NCBI GenBank assembly: GCA_030373505.1
Contig: JAUCYS010000014.1
Span: 1 to 64,000 of the forward strand
Direction of reading: 5' to 3'
Length of the DNA stretch: 64,000 bases
Source: Parasphingorhabdus sp.
Lineage (GTDB): Bacteria > Pseudomonadota > Alphaproteobacteria > Sphingomonadales > Sphingomonadaceae
The notes beneath the pieces are model-generated. The model searched no databases, was not told the origin of the DNA, and saw only the letters and a list, made by a program, of their open reading frames with translations. Below, piece by piece: positions 25,351 to 33,869 of the stretch. The position numbers were made by a program, and so were the translations under genes. Position 1 is the first letter of the stretch, and each line of letters starts with the position of its first letter.

Positions 25351-28299
25351 ATGCGTAAATCGCTACTGTTAGCCGCTACAGCTATATCTACAGTGTCCGT
25401 ACCTGCCATCGCACAGGATCAACAGGACATGCTTGATGACAATGTCATTATCGTGACCGCACAAAGACAGGCGCAAAGCGCTCAGGATGTGCCGATCGCG
25501 GTTTCCGCATTCTCCGGAGAGGCGCTCGAAGCGCAGCAGATCGAGAATAGCTCCGATCTTCAGCTGACCCTTCCCAATATCACCTTTACGAAAACCAATT
25601 TCACCAGCTCCAGTTTCACCATCCGTGGGATCGGCGATCTGTGCGTCGGCGTTTCCTGTGACCAGGCAACGGCGATCCATCTCAACGATTCTCCGCTGTT
25701 TTCGACCCGACTGTTTGAAACAGAGTTTTTTGATCTCGAACGAGTGGAAGTCCTGCGCGGTCCGCAGGGAACATTGTTCGGCCGCAACGCAACGGCGGGT
25801 GTGGTCAATGTTGTCACCGCCAAGCCGAGAATGGGCGAGTTTCAGGCCGCAGGCGATGCCGAATATGGCAATTATAATGCCATCAAGGTCAAGGGCATGG
25901 TCAATATTCCGATAGGCGATACAATCGCTTTCCGGGGTGCCGGCGTTTATGTGAAACGCGACGGCTACACGACCAATCTCAATGGCGGGCCCAAGCTCGA
26001 TGACCGCGATCTCTATTCCATTCGCGGTTCGCTGCGGTTCGAGCCAACGGCCGACACCACGATTGATCTCTATGCCTCCTATTTCCGCGAAAATGACAAT
26101 CGTATGCGGATTCAGAAGCAATATTGCCAACGCGACCCGACAGGTATTCTGGGCTGTCTGAACAATTCCCGTGATGCGGAATCGTTCAACGCCAACGCCA
26201 CATTTACGGCGGCATTGTCGTCCCGGGAATTTCTGGCCATTCGGGGAATTCCGACGGCCTTTGCTCTGGGGAGCCTTTATGGCCCGGATCAATATTCCGG
26301 TGTTTCGATTCCCGAGGACTCGCGCACGGTGAACACGGCATTCACGCCCGAATATTTTACCAGCGAACTGACATTCCAGGGCAAGATCGAACATGACTTT
26401 GGCCCGATCAGCGCCCAGCTTTCCGGTACCTATCAAAAGGTTAAGCTGGACTCACGACAGGACTATAATAACAATATCGGTCGGCGCGATAACTATGCCC
26501 CCGGACTGAATACGCTGGCGGCTGCCGCTGCGGGGCTGATACCCGGTCTTCCCGCATCCTATTTTGCACCGATTGCTGCTGCGATTATTCCCGACGGGCC
26601 GAATGGTGTATTATGTACATCCGATACGGACATGATCGGTCTCGGGTCGTTCGGCGGCAACCGCAATTGCGCAACCACGCCGCTCCAGTATGACCGGTCG
26701 AATCAGGTTAATAGCAGCTGGTCAGCGGAAGCCATTATCTCGAGTGATCTGGACGGACCCTTCAATTTTCTGGTGGGTGGAATCTATGCCGACTATCATC
26801 TCTCGGAGAACAGCTATTATGTGAATGCCTTTGCGATCGACTATGTCGCTGGCGTGCTCGGCAGTTTTACCGCTCTGGGTGGTGGTTTGCCGCCGGCATT
26901 TCTTGGAACGCCCTATTTTCGCAACAATACCGACGATCTGACGGTCAAATCTTATGGTCTGTTCGGTGAAGTCTATTTCGACATCAGCGACAAACTGAAG
27001 CTGACCGGCGGGTTGCGATATAATAATGACAAGAAAAATGTTCAGGCTCGTTCCACGCTGGCCAGTTTCCTTGTGCCTTATGGCCAAACAAGCAATGCAT
27101 TTGAATCGCCTTTCGTCGGGTCTTTTGACGCCGATCCGGGCACGCCAGGCAATCAGATTTTTCAGAATCGTTCAGTCAAATATAACGAGATCACGGGCCG
27201 GGCGGTGCTCGATTATAAAATCACCGATGATAATCTGGTCTATGCCTCCTATTCGCGCGGCTATAAATCGGGCGGTATAAATCCGCCACTGCAGCCGATT
27301 TTTGCGGTTCCGGAGTCTTTCCTTCCAGAGAAGGTTGATGCGTTTGAAATTGGTTCGAAAAACAGCTTTGGCAATGGTGCGCTGCAGCTGAATTTGACCG
27401 CTTTTTACTATAAATATAATGACCTGCAGCTCAGCAAAATTGTTGCCCGTACCGCGGTTAACGAGAATATCGATGCCGATATTTACGGGGCGGAAGTCGA
27501 GGCCATTGTCCGTCCGGATCCGGACTGGACGATCAACCTGGGCTTCAGTTATCTGCATACCAAGGTCAAGGGAGACACGTTCAACAGCGACCCGCGTGAC
27601 TTTGGTGGCGGCCGTTCCGATGCGGTTATCATCAAGGATATCACCAACGCGTCAAATTGCGCTGTGGCTTCCACATCCGGCAATGCCGCAGGGGTGAATG
27701 CTTTCGTCAACACCATAAACGGTGCGATCAACGCAGGACTGGTGCCCGGTCTCGCAGCTGGAGCCGGTCTGCAGCCGACTACCGCATTCCCGGCCAACGG
27801 CGGTATCGCTTCCACCGGTGCCTTCGGGGTTTGCGCTGTGCTGGATGCTGCGGCACAAGGGGCCTTTGCCGGGGCAGGTGTTGATCCGGCAGCCTTCGGC
27901 GGAATCGAATATTTCGCTGCCGGTGTTCCAAAGAACATCAAGGGTAACCAGCTGCCTCAGGCACCGCAGTATAAATTCTCCGTTGGCGTGCAATATTCGA
28001 TGAACTTTGACAACGGGATGAGCCTGGTACCACGGGTTGACCTGGCTTATACCGGGGAAAGTTTCGGCAGTATCTTCAACGGCAATGTCAATCGGCTCAA
28101 GGGCTACGCGCAGGCCAATGCCCAGATCCAGCTGAACGGTGCCGAGGATCGCTGGTATATTCGGGGTTTCATCCAGAATATCTTCGACAGCAACGCGGAA
28201 ACCGGGCTCTATGTGACCGACCAGTCTTCCGGTCTCTATACCAACATCTTCACGCTGGAACCGCGCCGCTACGGTATTGGTGCCGGCTTCAAGTTCTAA
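25351..28299 (+). CDS. TonB-dependent outer-membrane receptor
   Basis: A 982-aa receptor. The start at 25351 (MRKSLLL) has GGAGAGAG just upstream and opens a signal peptide ending AIA; an open frame further left is leader sequence. TonB-box-like DDNVIIVTAQRQ, plug domain with FTIRGIGDLC and LERVEVLRGPQGTLFGRNATAGVVNVVT, and a barrel ending RRYGIGAGFKF. Extra length compared with the neighbouring receptor lies in extracellular loops, one of them Ala/Gly-rich (about 810-870). Several Cys in loops (for example DLCVGVSC) may pair. It has its own terminator, and 225 bp separate it from the upstream receptor, so regulation is probably separate. Ligand unknown. Confidence 0.93.
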   Translation: MRKSLLLAATAISTVSVPAIAQDQQDMLDDNVIIVTAQRQAQSAQDVPIAVSAFSGEALEAQQIENSSDLQLTLPNITFTKTNFTSSSFTIRGIGDLCVGVSCDQATAIHLNDSPLFSTRLFETEFFDLERVEVLRGPQGTLFGRNATAGVVNVVTAKPRMGEFQAAGDAEYGNYNAIKVKGMVNIPIGDTIAFRGAGVYVKRDGYTTNLNGGPKLDDRDLYSIRGSLRFEPTADTTIDLYASYFRENDNRMRIQKQYCQRDPTGILGCLNNSRDAESFNANATFTAALSSREFLAIRGIPTAFALGSLYGPDQYSGVSIPEDSRTVNTAFTPEYFTSELTFQGKIEHDFGPISAQLSGTYQKVKLDSRQDYNNNIGRRDNYAPGLNTLAAAAAGLIPGLPASYFAPIAAAIIPDGPNGVLCTSDTDMIGLGSFGGNRNCATTPLQYDRSNQVNSSWSAEAIISSDLDGPFNFLVGGIYADYHLSENSYYVNAFAIDYVAGVLGSFTALGGGLPPAFLGTPYFRNNTDDLTVKSYGLFGEVYFDISDKLKLTGGLRYNNDKKNVQARSTLASFLVPYGQTSNAFESPFVGSFDADPGTPGNQIFQNRSVKYNEITGRAVLDYKITDDNLVYASYSRGYKSGGINPPLQPIFAVPESFLPEKVDAFEIGSKNSFGNGALQLNLTAFYYKYNDLQLSKIVARTAVNENIDADIYGAEVEAIVRPDPDWTINLGFSYLHTKVKGDTFNSDPRDFGGGRSDAVIIKDITNASNCAVASTSGNAAGVNAFVNTINGAINAGLVPGLAAGAGLQPTTAFPANGGIASTGAFGVCAVLDAAAQGAFAGAGVDPAAFGGIEYFAAGVPKNIKGNQLPQAPQYKFSVGVQYSMNFDNGMSLVPRVDLAYTGESFGSIFNGNVNRLKGYAQANAQIQLNGAEDRWYIRGFIQNIFDSNAETGLYVTDQSSGLYTNIFTLEPRRYGIGAGFKF

Positions 28300-28323
28300 T
28301 TGCAGGCTCAGGTTGAACTGGAG

Positions 28324-28354
28324 GCCCTGCCGGGAAACCGGCGGGGCTTTTTTT
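28324..28354 (+). terminator. Rho-independent terminator after the second TonB receptor
   Basis: GCCCTGCCGG (28324-28333), GAAA loop, CCGGCGGGGC (28338-28347), then seven T. A strong hairpin, near-identical to the one at 25151-25180. Confidence 0.92.
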
Positions 28355-28415
28355 GAGGTCAGACCGGTAGCGTATGTCGGGGCTTTCTACGTCTCTCTTG
28401 ACTGGCAAAGGACTT

Positions 28416-29489
28416 TTAGCGCGTCGGTCCGGCGCTTCCATCGCGGGATGACCCGACGTCCGGTTCCGTCTCGAAGGAGAGGTCCTGCAAAATTTCCTGA
28501 TAGCCGGTTTTTTCGCTATCCTGGCGCCAGCTCCGGACAACCGCGACCGTTCGCGAACCAGCCGGGATCAGACTATAGGATATGCCGCTTCCTTCGGCCT
28601 GTTCGGTGATCTTCAGTGCCTCGCGCCCTGCCAGCTTCGACGGTTCGGCAAGCGCTTCGGGAAATTGCTTGCGCAGCCGAGCGAGCGGACGGTCGATAAC
28701 TGCGAAGGTCAGTCCGGCTTCCTTTTTCGCACTACAGATCTGCTTTTGTCCGGATAATCCGTAGCGGCAGATTGGCTTGCCCAACTGGCTGGCCCGCTCC
28801 CAGGGGATCAGCTTGGCACCGTCGACCGGCCACGCACGCTCCCCGGGAAGCGAGAAGACGACCGGTTTGCTGGCAAAGCGCGTGGGCTGGTATCGATAGG
28901 TGAGGGGACCGGCATGCGCCAGAAACCGCAGACTATCCAGCGTTCGACTGGCTTGCTTCTCTGCCGTCGGATCGTCGTCGGGATAGGTGAAGCGGGCCGT
29001 AACGATTCTTTCAGCCCCGCGGGCAAGCATCAGTCCGACCCGCTCGCCCGTCGCCAGTTGTGCGGTCGCTCGCCATGTTACCGGCGACGGCTTGTCGTGC
29101 GACAGAAGTGTGAGGCCCTTGCTGGCATCGTTGATCTGATCATCAAATTCCGAATCGAGATTATACCGACCGGAAACCCGCAGACGGCTTCCGTCCTTGA
29201 CGAAAATTCTTCCATCTCCATTTTGTGGCCCGGCAAGAGGCAAAAATCCGGGAGGCACTTCGACAGCGAAGTCAAAGCGCGCGTTGGTATAGTGGCGCCA
29301 CTGCTCATCATCGCCCACGATCTGGTCCCGGTCCTCACCGACCGGAGAAGTTTCTTCCTTTATCGCCTGTGAAACCTCGTCCGGCTTCTGTTCGGAACAG
29401 GCGAACATCAGTCCGATCGGGATCAGGGCAAGCGAAAGTCGCCATTTCCTCCAGCCAGGGGGCTCGCCCTTCCTTGCGTGTCGCATCAT
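28416..29489 (-). CDS. Hypothetical lipoprotein
   Basis: A 357-aa protein I cannot assign to a named family. Basic N-terminus, a hydrophobic segment and lipobox LMFAC (Cys31) predict an envelope lipoprotein. An acidic linker follows, then a PsbP/DUF1795-like sequence (YTNARFDFAVEVPPGF about 67-82, later RFTYP and RTLDSLRF) and a second half with two Cys (ICRYGLSGQKQIC). It starts by ATGA overlap with the DUF6491 lipoprotein gene, so the two form an operon. Confidence 0.65.
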   Translation of the reverse strand: MMRHARKGEPPGWRKWRLSLALIPIGLMFACSEQKPDEVSQAIKEETSPVGEDRDQIVGDDEQWRHYTNARFDFAVEVPPGFLPLAGPQNGDGRIFVKDGSRLRVSGRYNLDSEFDDQINDASKGLTLLSHDKPSPVTWRATAQLATGERVGLMLARGAERIVTARFTYPDDDPTAEKQASRTLDSLRFLAHAGPLTYRYQPTRFASKPVVFSLPGERAWPVDGAKLIPWERASQLGKPICRYGLSGQKQICSAKKEAGLTFAVIDRPLARLRKQFPEALAEPSKLAGREALKITEQAEGSGISYSLIPAGSRTVAVVRSWRQDSEKTGYQEILQDLSFETEPDVGSSRDGSAGPTR

Positions 29490-29887
29490 TTCATAGCGTC
29501 AATCTCAGCCTTGCTGAGCTTGCTGATCATGCGCACCGGGCAACGTTGCGGCCCGATTGAGGTGGGGACAACAAGATCGACATCTATGCCCTGGCAAATC
29601 TGGCCGGGGCCTCTCTGGTCAAAGCCGATGGTTTGAGTCCAGTTGAGGTCCGGACAGGATCCGAAGGTTTCGAACAGATATTTGTCATTGACGCTGACAT
29701 TGACGATTATCCGGTCGCTGCCTCTTTCGATATCGGGTGCATCATTAAATCCGGACACCTGATTCAGGAAAAAGCAGGAACGGGCCTGGCTCTCAGCTGT
29801 GTCGACAGGAGCGTCCCGCTCGGCGGTCGCGCATCCTGCTAAAGCAAGCGGCAGAGCCAAGGCGGTGAATATCGGATGATTGCGCAT
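29486..29887 (-). CDS. DUF6491-like lipoprotein
   Basis: A 133-aa envelope lipoprotein: lipobox ALAGC (Cys20), then SCFFLNQVSGFND, VNVSVNDKYLFETFGSCPDLNWTQ and CQGIDVDLVVPTSIGPQRCPV, the conserved order of the DUF6491 family. Five Cys in the mature part suggest disulfides. The start at 29887 is supported by AAAGGAGG; a longer frame to 29965 is leader. Function unknown. Confidence 0.75.
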   Translation of the reverse strand: MRNHPIFTALALPLALAGCATAERDAPVDTAESQARSCFFLNQVSGFNDAPDIERGSDRIIVNVSVNDKYLFETFGSCPDLNWTQTIGFDQRGPGQICQGIDVDLVVPTSIGPQRCPVRMISKLSKAEIDAMK

Positions 29888-29957
29888 AAAAATGCCTCCT
29901 TTCCGCTTCACCAATGCAGGAAAACGGCAGACAGTTCCGAAATCGTCACAGCTTGTG

Positions 29958-30257
29958 TCATTCACAGGCTATGCCGTCGCCGTCCCCGTCGAGATGGGCG
30001 CCGTAGCCTCGCTGTCCCCGATATATCGGTGTCGGACCTGCGGCTCTGGCTGCCGCACAATTGGGATAATAATCCCGGGGACCTGTGGGACGGGCCGGCT
30101 GTGGAGAAGCGGTTCCCCCGCCGTGACAGTGCCTGCCGCCATTTTTTCGATCATTATGGCAACCGTCGGCGGCGGTCCGTCCGCCATGTGCCTGAACAGC
30201 AACCGTCGGGATTGCGCAAAGCATCAGCGTTGGGACAATGAAACGGAGAAAGACCAT
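29958..30257 (-). CDS. Secreted excalibur-domain protein
   Basis: A 99-aa protein. Signal peptide (about 1-23, ending VQA), then HGGRTAADGCHNDRKNGGRHCH (a His/Cys YHYH-like region) and a C-terminal excalibur calcium-binding motif: NCAAARAAGPTPI, then GYGAHLDGDGDGIACE with the DxDxDG loop. Excalibur proteins are extracytoplasmic Ca-binding proteins, in some cases nuclease-linked; no nuclease motif is present here. Start at 30257 (ATG) preferred over an upstream TTG at 30284. Confidence 0.8.
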   Translation of the reverse strand: MVFLRFIVPTLMLCAIPTVAVQAHGGRTAADGCHNDRKNGGRHCHGGGTASPQPARPTGPRDYYPNCAAARAAGPTPIYRGQRGYGAHLDGDGDGIACE

Positions 30258-30431
30258 AGCCCGACCATAGGCCGAAAGTGTCAAATAGCTATGAAGTAAT
30301 TCTGGAAGAGAGGCTGAAGCGAAGAGACTTGCACTTTACTCCTGTTCGGCATGAAGATGGTGTGTGGAGGAAATAGACCGCAGCGGACTTTCCGCGCTGC
30401 CAATGAAATGTGGAGTGCCCGAAAGGAGGGC

Positions 30432-30507
30432 TGGTGCCGAATATCCGACTCGAACGGATGACCTACCGCTTACAAGGCGGTTGCTCTACCAGCTGAGCTA
30501 ATTCGGC
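30432..30507 (-). tRNA. tRNA-Thr (UGU)
   Basis: The minus strand folds as a complete 76-nt tRNA: acceptor GCCGAAT/ATTCGGC, D arm GCTC-AGCTGGTA-GAGC, anticodon stem ACCGC/GCGGT with loop CTTGTAA (anticodon TGT), T arm with GTTCGAGTC, and an encoded CCA end (30434-30432). No integrase or duplicated tRNA tail was seen next to it. Confidence 0.95.
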
Positions 30508-30537
30508 ATGCACTGGATTTGCTGCGCGCTATTAGCG

Positions 30538-31410
30538 TCAAACCACGCCAAAGGTCCAGCCCTCTTTTTGCGCGATCTCCGCTGTCATTGCAGGGGGCGT
30601 CCATAGCTCCTGGTGCGGTGCAGTCCGCTTCATCCAGGCGGCGGTGATCAGCGCGTCGGTGCTATGGTCGTCATAGTGCTGCAGCGGTGCCGGCAGTGCC
30701 GTCTCCAGTTCGGTCAGCGCCTCTTCCAGACCGCCGCGATCCCGAACCTTGCTGCGTCCCTTTGGCAGGCCCGCCGCCAGGGCAGCGACAGTCGTATAAA
30801 TCTCGATGATGACAGGACCCCGGTCGGGAACGGGATCAAAAGGCCAGACCGGAATTGCGCCGCGCAACTGGTGCAGCAATCGCATGCCCGTAAGACTGGA
30901 TTTGCCGACCTGTGCCGCACCGACCAGATTGAAGCAGCTCGCGCTGTTGGCCTGTTTTGTCTCCCGCTGATAGCGCTCAACCTCCCGCAGACGTCCAACC
31001 CCGGTTTCGAACAGGTCGCCCACATGGTCCCGGCTGTGCCGGAAATGGCGGCTCGCCTCGGGGTGATCGAGGAAGCTCGGCACACTCAGATGGGGATCGT
31101 CGCTGCACAGGCGATCGACCATATCCCAGAGCGATTTCGCGTCGTCCGGACTATGCTGCCATTCCGGAAAATAGGCCCCCTGGTCGACGAAGGGCAGGGA
31201 CATCGACAGGTCGAAACCGATCAATATATCCTGGCCGGTTTCCGCGAGGCGAAGCAGCCATGCCAGAATATCGGCGCGCGACCAGCGCGGTTGCGGAGAC
31301 AGCAGGGAAGGAGGGCCGTCCGGCCCGATCATCGCCACCGCGATACCGTTCGGCCGTTCCGATCTGGCACCGGACCAGTCCACGCAGGCAAAATGGGAGA
31401 AGTGTCGCAC
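30538..31410 (-). CDS. DUF429-like hypothetical protein
   Basis: A 290-aa cytoplasmic protein. The opening ACVDWSGA and IGFDLSMSLPF are RNase-H-fold-like acidic strands as in DUF429 proteins; later GKSSLTGMRLLHQLRG, IPVWPFDP, IIEIYTTVAALAAG and HSTDALITAAWM follow the same pattern (conserved Glu and Asp of a possible metal site). GAAQVGKSS looks like a P-loop but is embedded in the DUF429 pattern, so ATP binding is not claimed. Function unknown. It ends 30 bp from the tRNA gene. Confidence 0.6.
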   Translation of the reverse strand: MRHFSHFACVDWSGARSERPNGIAVAMIGPDGPPSLLSPQPRWSRADILAWLLRLAETGQDILIGFDLSMSLPFVDQGAYFPEWQHSPDDAKSLWDMVDRLCSDDPHLSVPSFLDHPEASRHFRHSRDHVGDLFETGVGRLREVERYQRETKQANSASCFNLVGAAQVGKSSLTGMRLLHQLRGAIPVWPFDPVPDRGPVIIEIYTTVAALAAGLPKGRSKVRDRGGLEEALTELETALPAPLQHYDDHSTDALITAAWMKRTAPHQELWTPPAMTAEIAQKEGWTFGVV

Positions 31411-31492
31411 AGTCCCTCTCTAGCGGACCAGCGGGCCAAAAGAAAAGAGCAGGCCCTCTCGGACCCGCCCTTTTTTATCCGGTGCGCAGCGC

Positions 31493-32755
31493 CTATTTCT
31501 TAGAAGCGGGTTTCCGTGCCGCAGGCTTGCGCGGCGCAGGTTCGGTTGCCACTGGCTTGCGGGCGACCGGTGCTTTCGGCTTCGGCGGATTGGCATGGAG
31601 ATCTTCCAGAACCTTGCCGGCAACATGGCGTCCACCCCAGCCAAAGGCAATGGCAGCTGCTGCCGCACCACCGATGACCAGTGCGGTAAACGCGGTTTGC
31701 ACGATTTCCTCTCCCACGCCCATGAACTGAAGGCCCATGAAGGTGAACAGGATGATCGTTGCATAGCGGACAATCGTCCCGGCCATACCACCTTCGGCGG
31801 CACCGCCGATGACCCGCGAAAGCAGATTGGCAATCATGAAACCCACGGCGATGACGATCGCGCCAAAAATGACCCGTCCGCCAAGCTCGAGTATCTGATC
31901 CAGGATCGATGTCAGTTCGGCAAAACCGAGCAAGCGCATGGCCGCGATCGCGAAAAACAGCATGATCGCGATCTGGGCAATTCGTGCCACTACGGAGGTC
32001 AGCGAGGTATGAGCCGGTAGGATGTCGAGCGCAGCAACCGACTGATCGACGCCAAGGCCGGGCAGAATCTCGGTGATGATCTGAACCACGAACCTGCTGA
32101 TCAGATAGCCGATGCCGAGGATGATGGCAGCGCCAATGATATTGGGAATTGCCTCGAGGATCATGCGCAGCATGTCACTGGCCGGTCCGGAAACCGATTC
32201 CAGGTTCAACGCTTCCAGCGCCAGGATCGCGACCGGGATGATGATCAAAACATAGATGATGGTCCCGATCGTCTTGCTGATCGCAGAATTGCCGGTGACT
32301 GTATCAATGCCTCCGCGATTGGCCCATTTGTCAAAATCGACCGTCTGCAGGAATGTCACGACAAGGTCCCTGACAATCCGCGCAACCACGACTCCGATGA
32401 AGAATATGATCGCTGCGCCAAGAAGATTGGGCACAAAGGCCATGATCGAGTTGAGCAAGGTCTGGATAGGGGCATCGACACCGCCCAGTCCCAGAACACG
32501 CAATATGATCAGCAGCCCGAACAGCCAGATCAGCAAGGAGACGATCTTGCCGAGCGCCTCGCCGACAGACGTTCCGGATGATGTGTCACGCTGCAGAAAT
32601 CTCACATTGTCGACCAGCTTGGCAAAGGTCCATTTCGCAGCCTTTGCGAGCACCCATGTGCCGATCAGAATGAGCAGGGCAAGACCCAGTTTCTCACCCC
32701 ATTCCATCATCAACTCTGTATCCAGAGCATAATTGCCTATTCGCATCCCATCCAT
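31493..32755 (-). CDS. Mechanosensitive-channel-type membrane protein with a basic Pro/Ala/Lys tail
   Basis: A 420-aa integral membrane protein built from repeats of a conserved TM helix: IPNIIGAAIILGIGYLISRFV, VPNLLGAAIIFFIGVVVARIV and a degenerate third copy, as in the conserved-TM-helix/MscS-related family. The C-terminal 30 residues are a low-complexity PKPKAPVARKP / RKPAARKPASKK tail that may bind nucleic acid or acidic surfaces. GGGGAAG upstream supports the start. It is probably a small-conductance or stress-release channel; no soluble MscS beta domain is visible. Confidence 0.75.
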   Translation of the reverse strand: MDGMRIGNYALDTELMMEWGEKLGLALLILIGTWVLAKAAKWTFAKLVDNVRFLQRDTSSGTSVGEALGKIVSLLIWLFGLLIILRVLGLGGVDAPIQTLLNSIMAFVPNLLGAAIIFFIGVVVARIVRDLVVTFLQTVDFDKWANRGGIDTVTGNSAISKTIGTIIYVLIIIPVAILALEALNLESVSGPASDMLRMILEAIPNIIGAAIILGIGYLISRFVVQIITEILPGLGVDQSVAALDILPAHTSLTSVVARIAQIAIMLFFAIAAMRLLGFAELTSILDQILELGGRVIFGAIVIAVGFMIANLLSRVIGGAAEGGMAGTIVRYATIILFTFMGLQFMGVGEEIVQTAFTALVIGGAAAAAIAFGWGGRHVAGKVLEDLHANPPKPKAPVARKPVATEPAPRKPAARKPASKK

Positions 32756-32870
32756 ATTTCTTCCCCTGTTTCGGTGGTTTTCTTGTCATATGACAATAGC
32801 ATGTTCTGCTGCCAATTGACAGGAGCCAATATTGGGGAGGCAAGAATGGCGTGTAAAAACTGTTAAAAAA

Positions 32871-33869
32871 TCAGCAGTTTGTCGCCATTTCTACGACAAC
32901 CCGGCCAATGGCTTCGCGTCGTTCAAGCACGGCAAGCGCCTCGGCCGCGTCGGCGAGCGCAAAGCGATGGGAGATATGCGGACGCATCGCGCCTTGTTCG
33001 GCCAGTTGTCGCAATGCCGCGCTCTGTCGTTTGGCGAGTTCGGGATCGCGGCGCGGGCTTTCTCCGGCGCGAACCCCGATCAGACTGTAAGTCTTGATCA
33101 GCGCATGATTGGCGGGAAAGGCCGGAATGACGCCACTGGCAAATCCGACGATAAGATATCTGCCGTTCCAGGCGATCGCGCGCGTCGCTGTCAGCGCCAG
33201 GTCGCCGCCGACCGGATCAAAGACGACATCGACCCCTTTGCCGTCGGTCATCTCCTTGATACTGGACGCCAGATCCGGGTCGGAAGGATCCAGCAAATGA
33301 TCCGCACCCGCCTCGTGGATCGCCTGCAGCTTTTCCTCGTTCGAGCCGGTGCCGATGACGGTGGCGCCGATATGCTTTGCCATCTTGACGGCAGCCATGC
33401 CGACGCCGCCGCTCGCGCCCAGCACCAGAATGGTATCGCCTGCCCGGAGATGACCCCGCTCGACGAGGGCGTGCCAGGCGGTTGAGGCAGCGGTTTGCCA
33501 GCAGGCGCCTTCGCTGAAGGAAAGGGCCGGGGGCAGGGGAGAGACAGTGGATTGCTGAACAATCCATTGTTCGGCGAGCGCGCCGCCCTTGCCGCCAGCC
33601 ATGACCCCGTCACCGACTTTGATGTCCTGCACATCCGACGCGACTTCGGTCACTTCTCCGGCCGCTTCCAGACCGGGAACGAAGGGCGGGTCGGGGCGAA
33701 ACTGATATTTGCCCTGGGTCATCAACAGGTCGGGGAAATTGAGGCCGGCCGCATGGACCCGGATTCGCACTTCACCGTCATTTAACGGGCGTTGCTCGCT
33801 CTCCAGAATTTTGATCGACTCCGGTCCGGTAAGGGCCGTGCAGATGGCAGCGCGATAAGTGCCGGTCAC
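32871..33869 (-). CDS. NADPH:quinone oxidoreductase-type MDR protein
   Basis: A 332-aa cytoplasmic medium-chain reductase of the zinc-free quinone oxidoreductase branch. GroES-like N-half with HAAGLNFPDLLMTQGKYQ and PFVPGLEAAGEV; cofactor-binding motif LVLGASGGVGMAAVKMAK (about 148-165), as in NADPH-using members. The Cys/His ligands of zinc alcohol dehydrogenases are absent. The start is GTG, overlapping the stop of the serine hydrolase (GTGA), so the two are coupled. Substrate unknown. Confidence 0.88.
   Translation of the reverse strand: MTGTYRAAICTALTGPESIKILESEQRPLNDGEVRIRVHAAGLNFPDLLMTQGKYQFRPDPPFVPGLEAAGEVTEVASDVQDIKVGDGVMAGGKGGALAEQWIVQQSTVSPLPPALSFSEGACWQTAASTAWHALVERGHLRAGDTILVLGASGGVGMAAVKMAKHIGATVIGTGSNEEKLQAIHEAGADHLLDPSDPDLASSIKEMTDGKGVDVVFDPVGGDLALTATRAIAWNGRYLIVGFASGVIPAFPANHALIKTYSLIGVRAGESPRRDPELAKRQSAALRQLAEQGAMRPHISHRFALADAAEALAVLERREAIGRVVVEMATNC

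Noticed and set aside
30432..30507. tRNA-Thr as integration site of a genomic island
   Set aside because: No integrase, no repeated tRNA 3' end and only core-like genes on both sides.
30538..31410. Walker-type ATPase call for the DUF429-like protein because of GAAQVGKSS
   Set aside because: No Walker B follows and the surrounding pattern fits the RNase-H-like DUF429 layout better.
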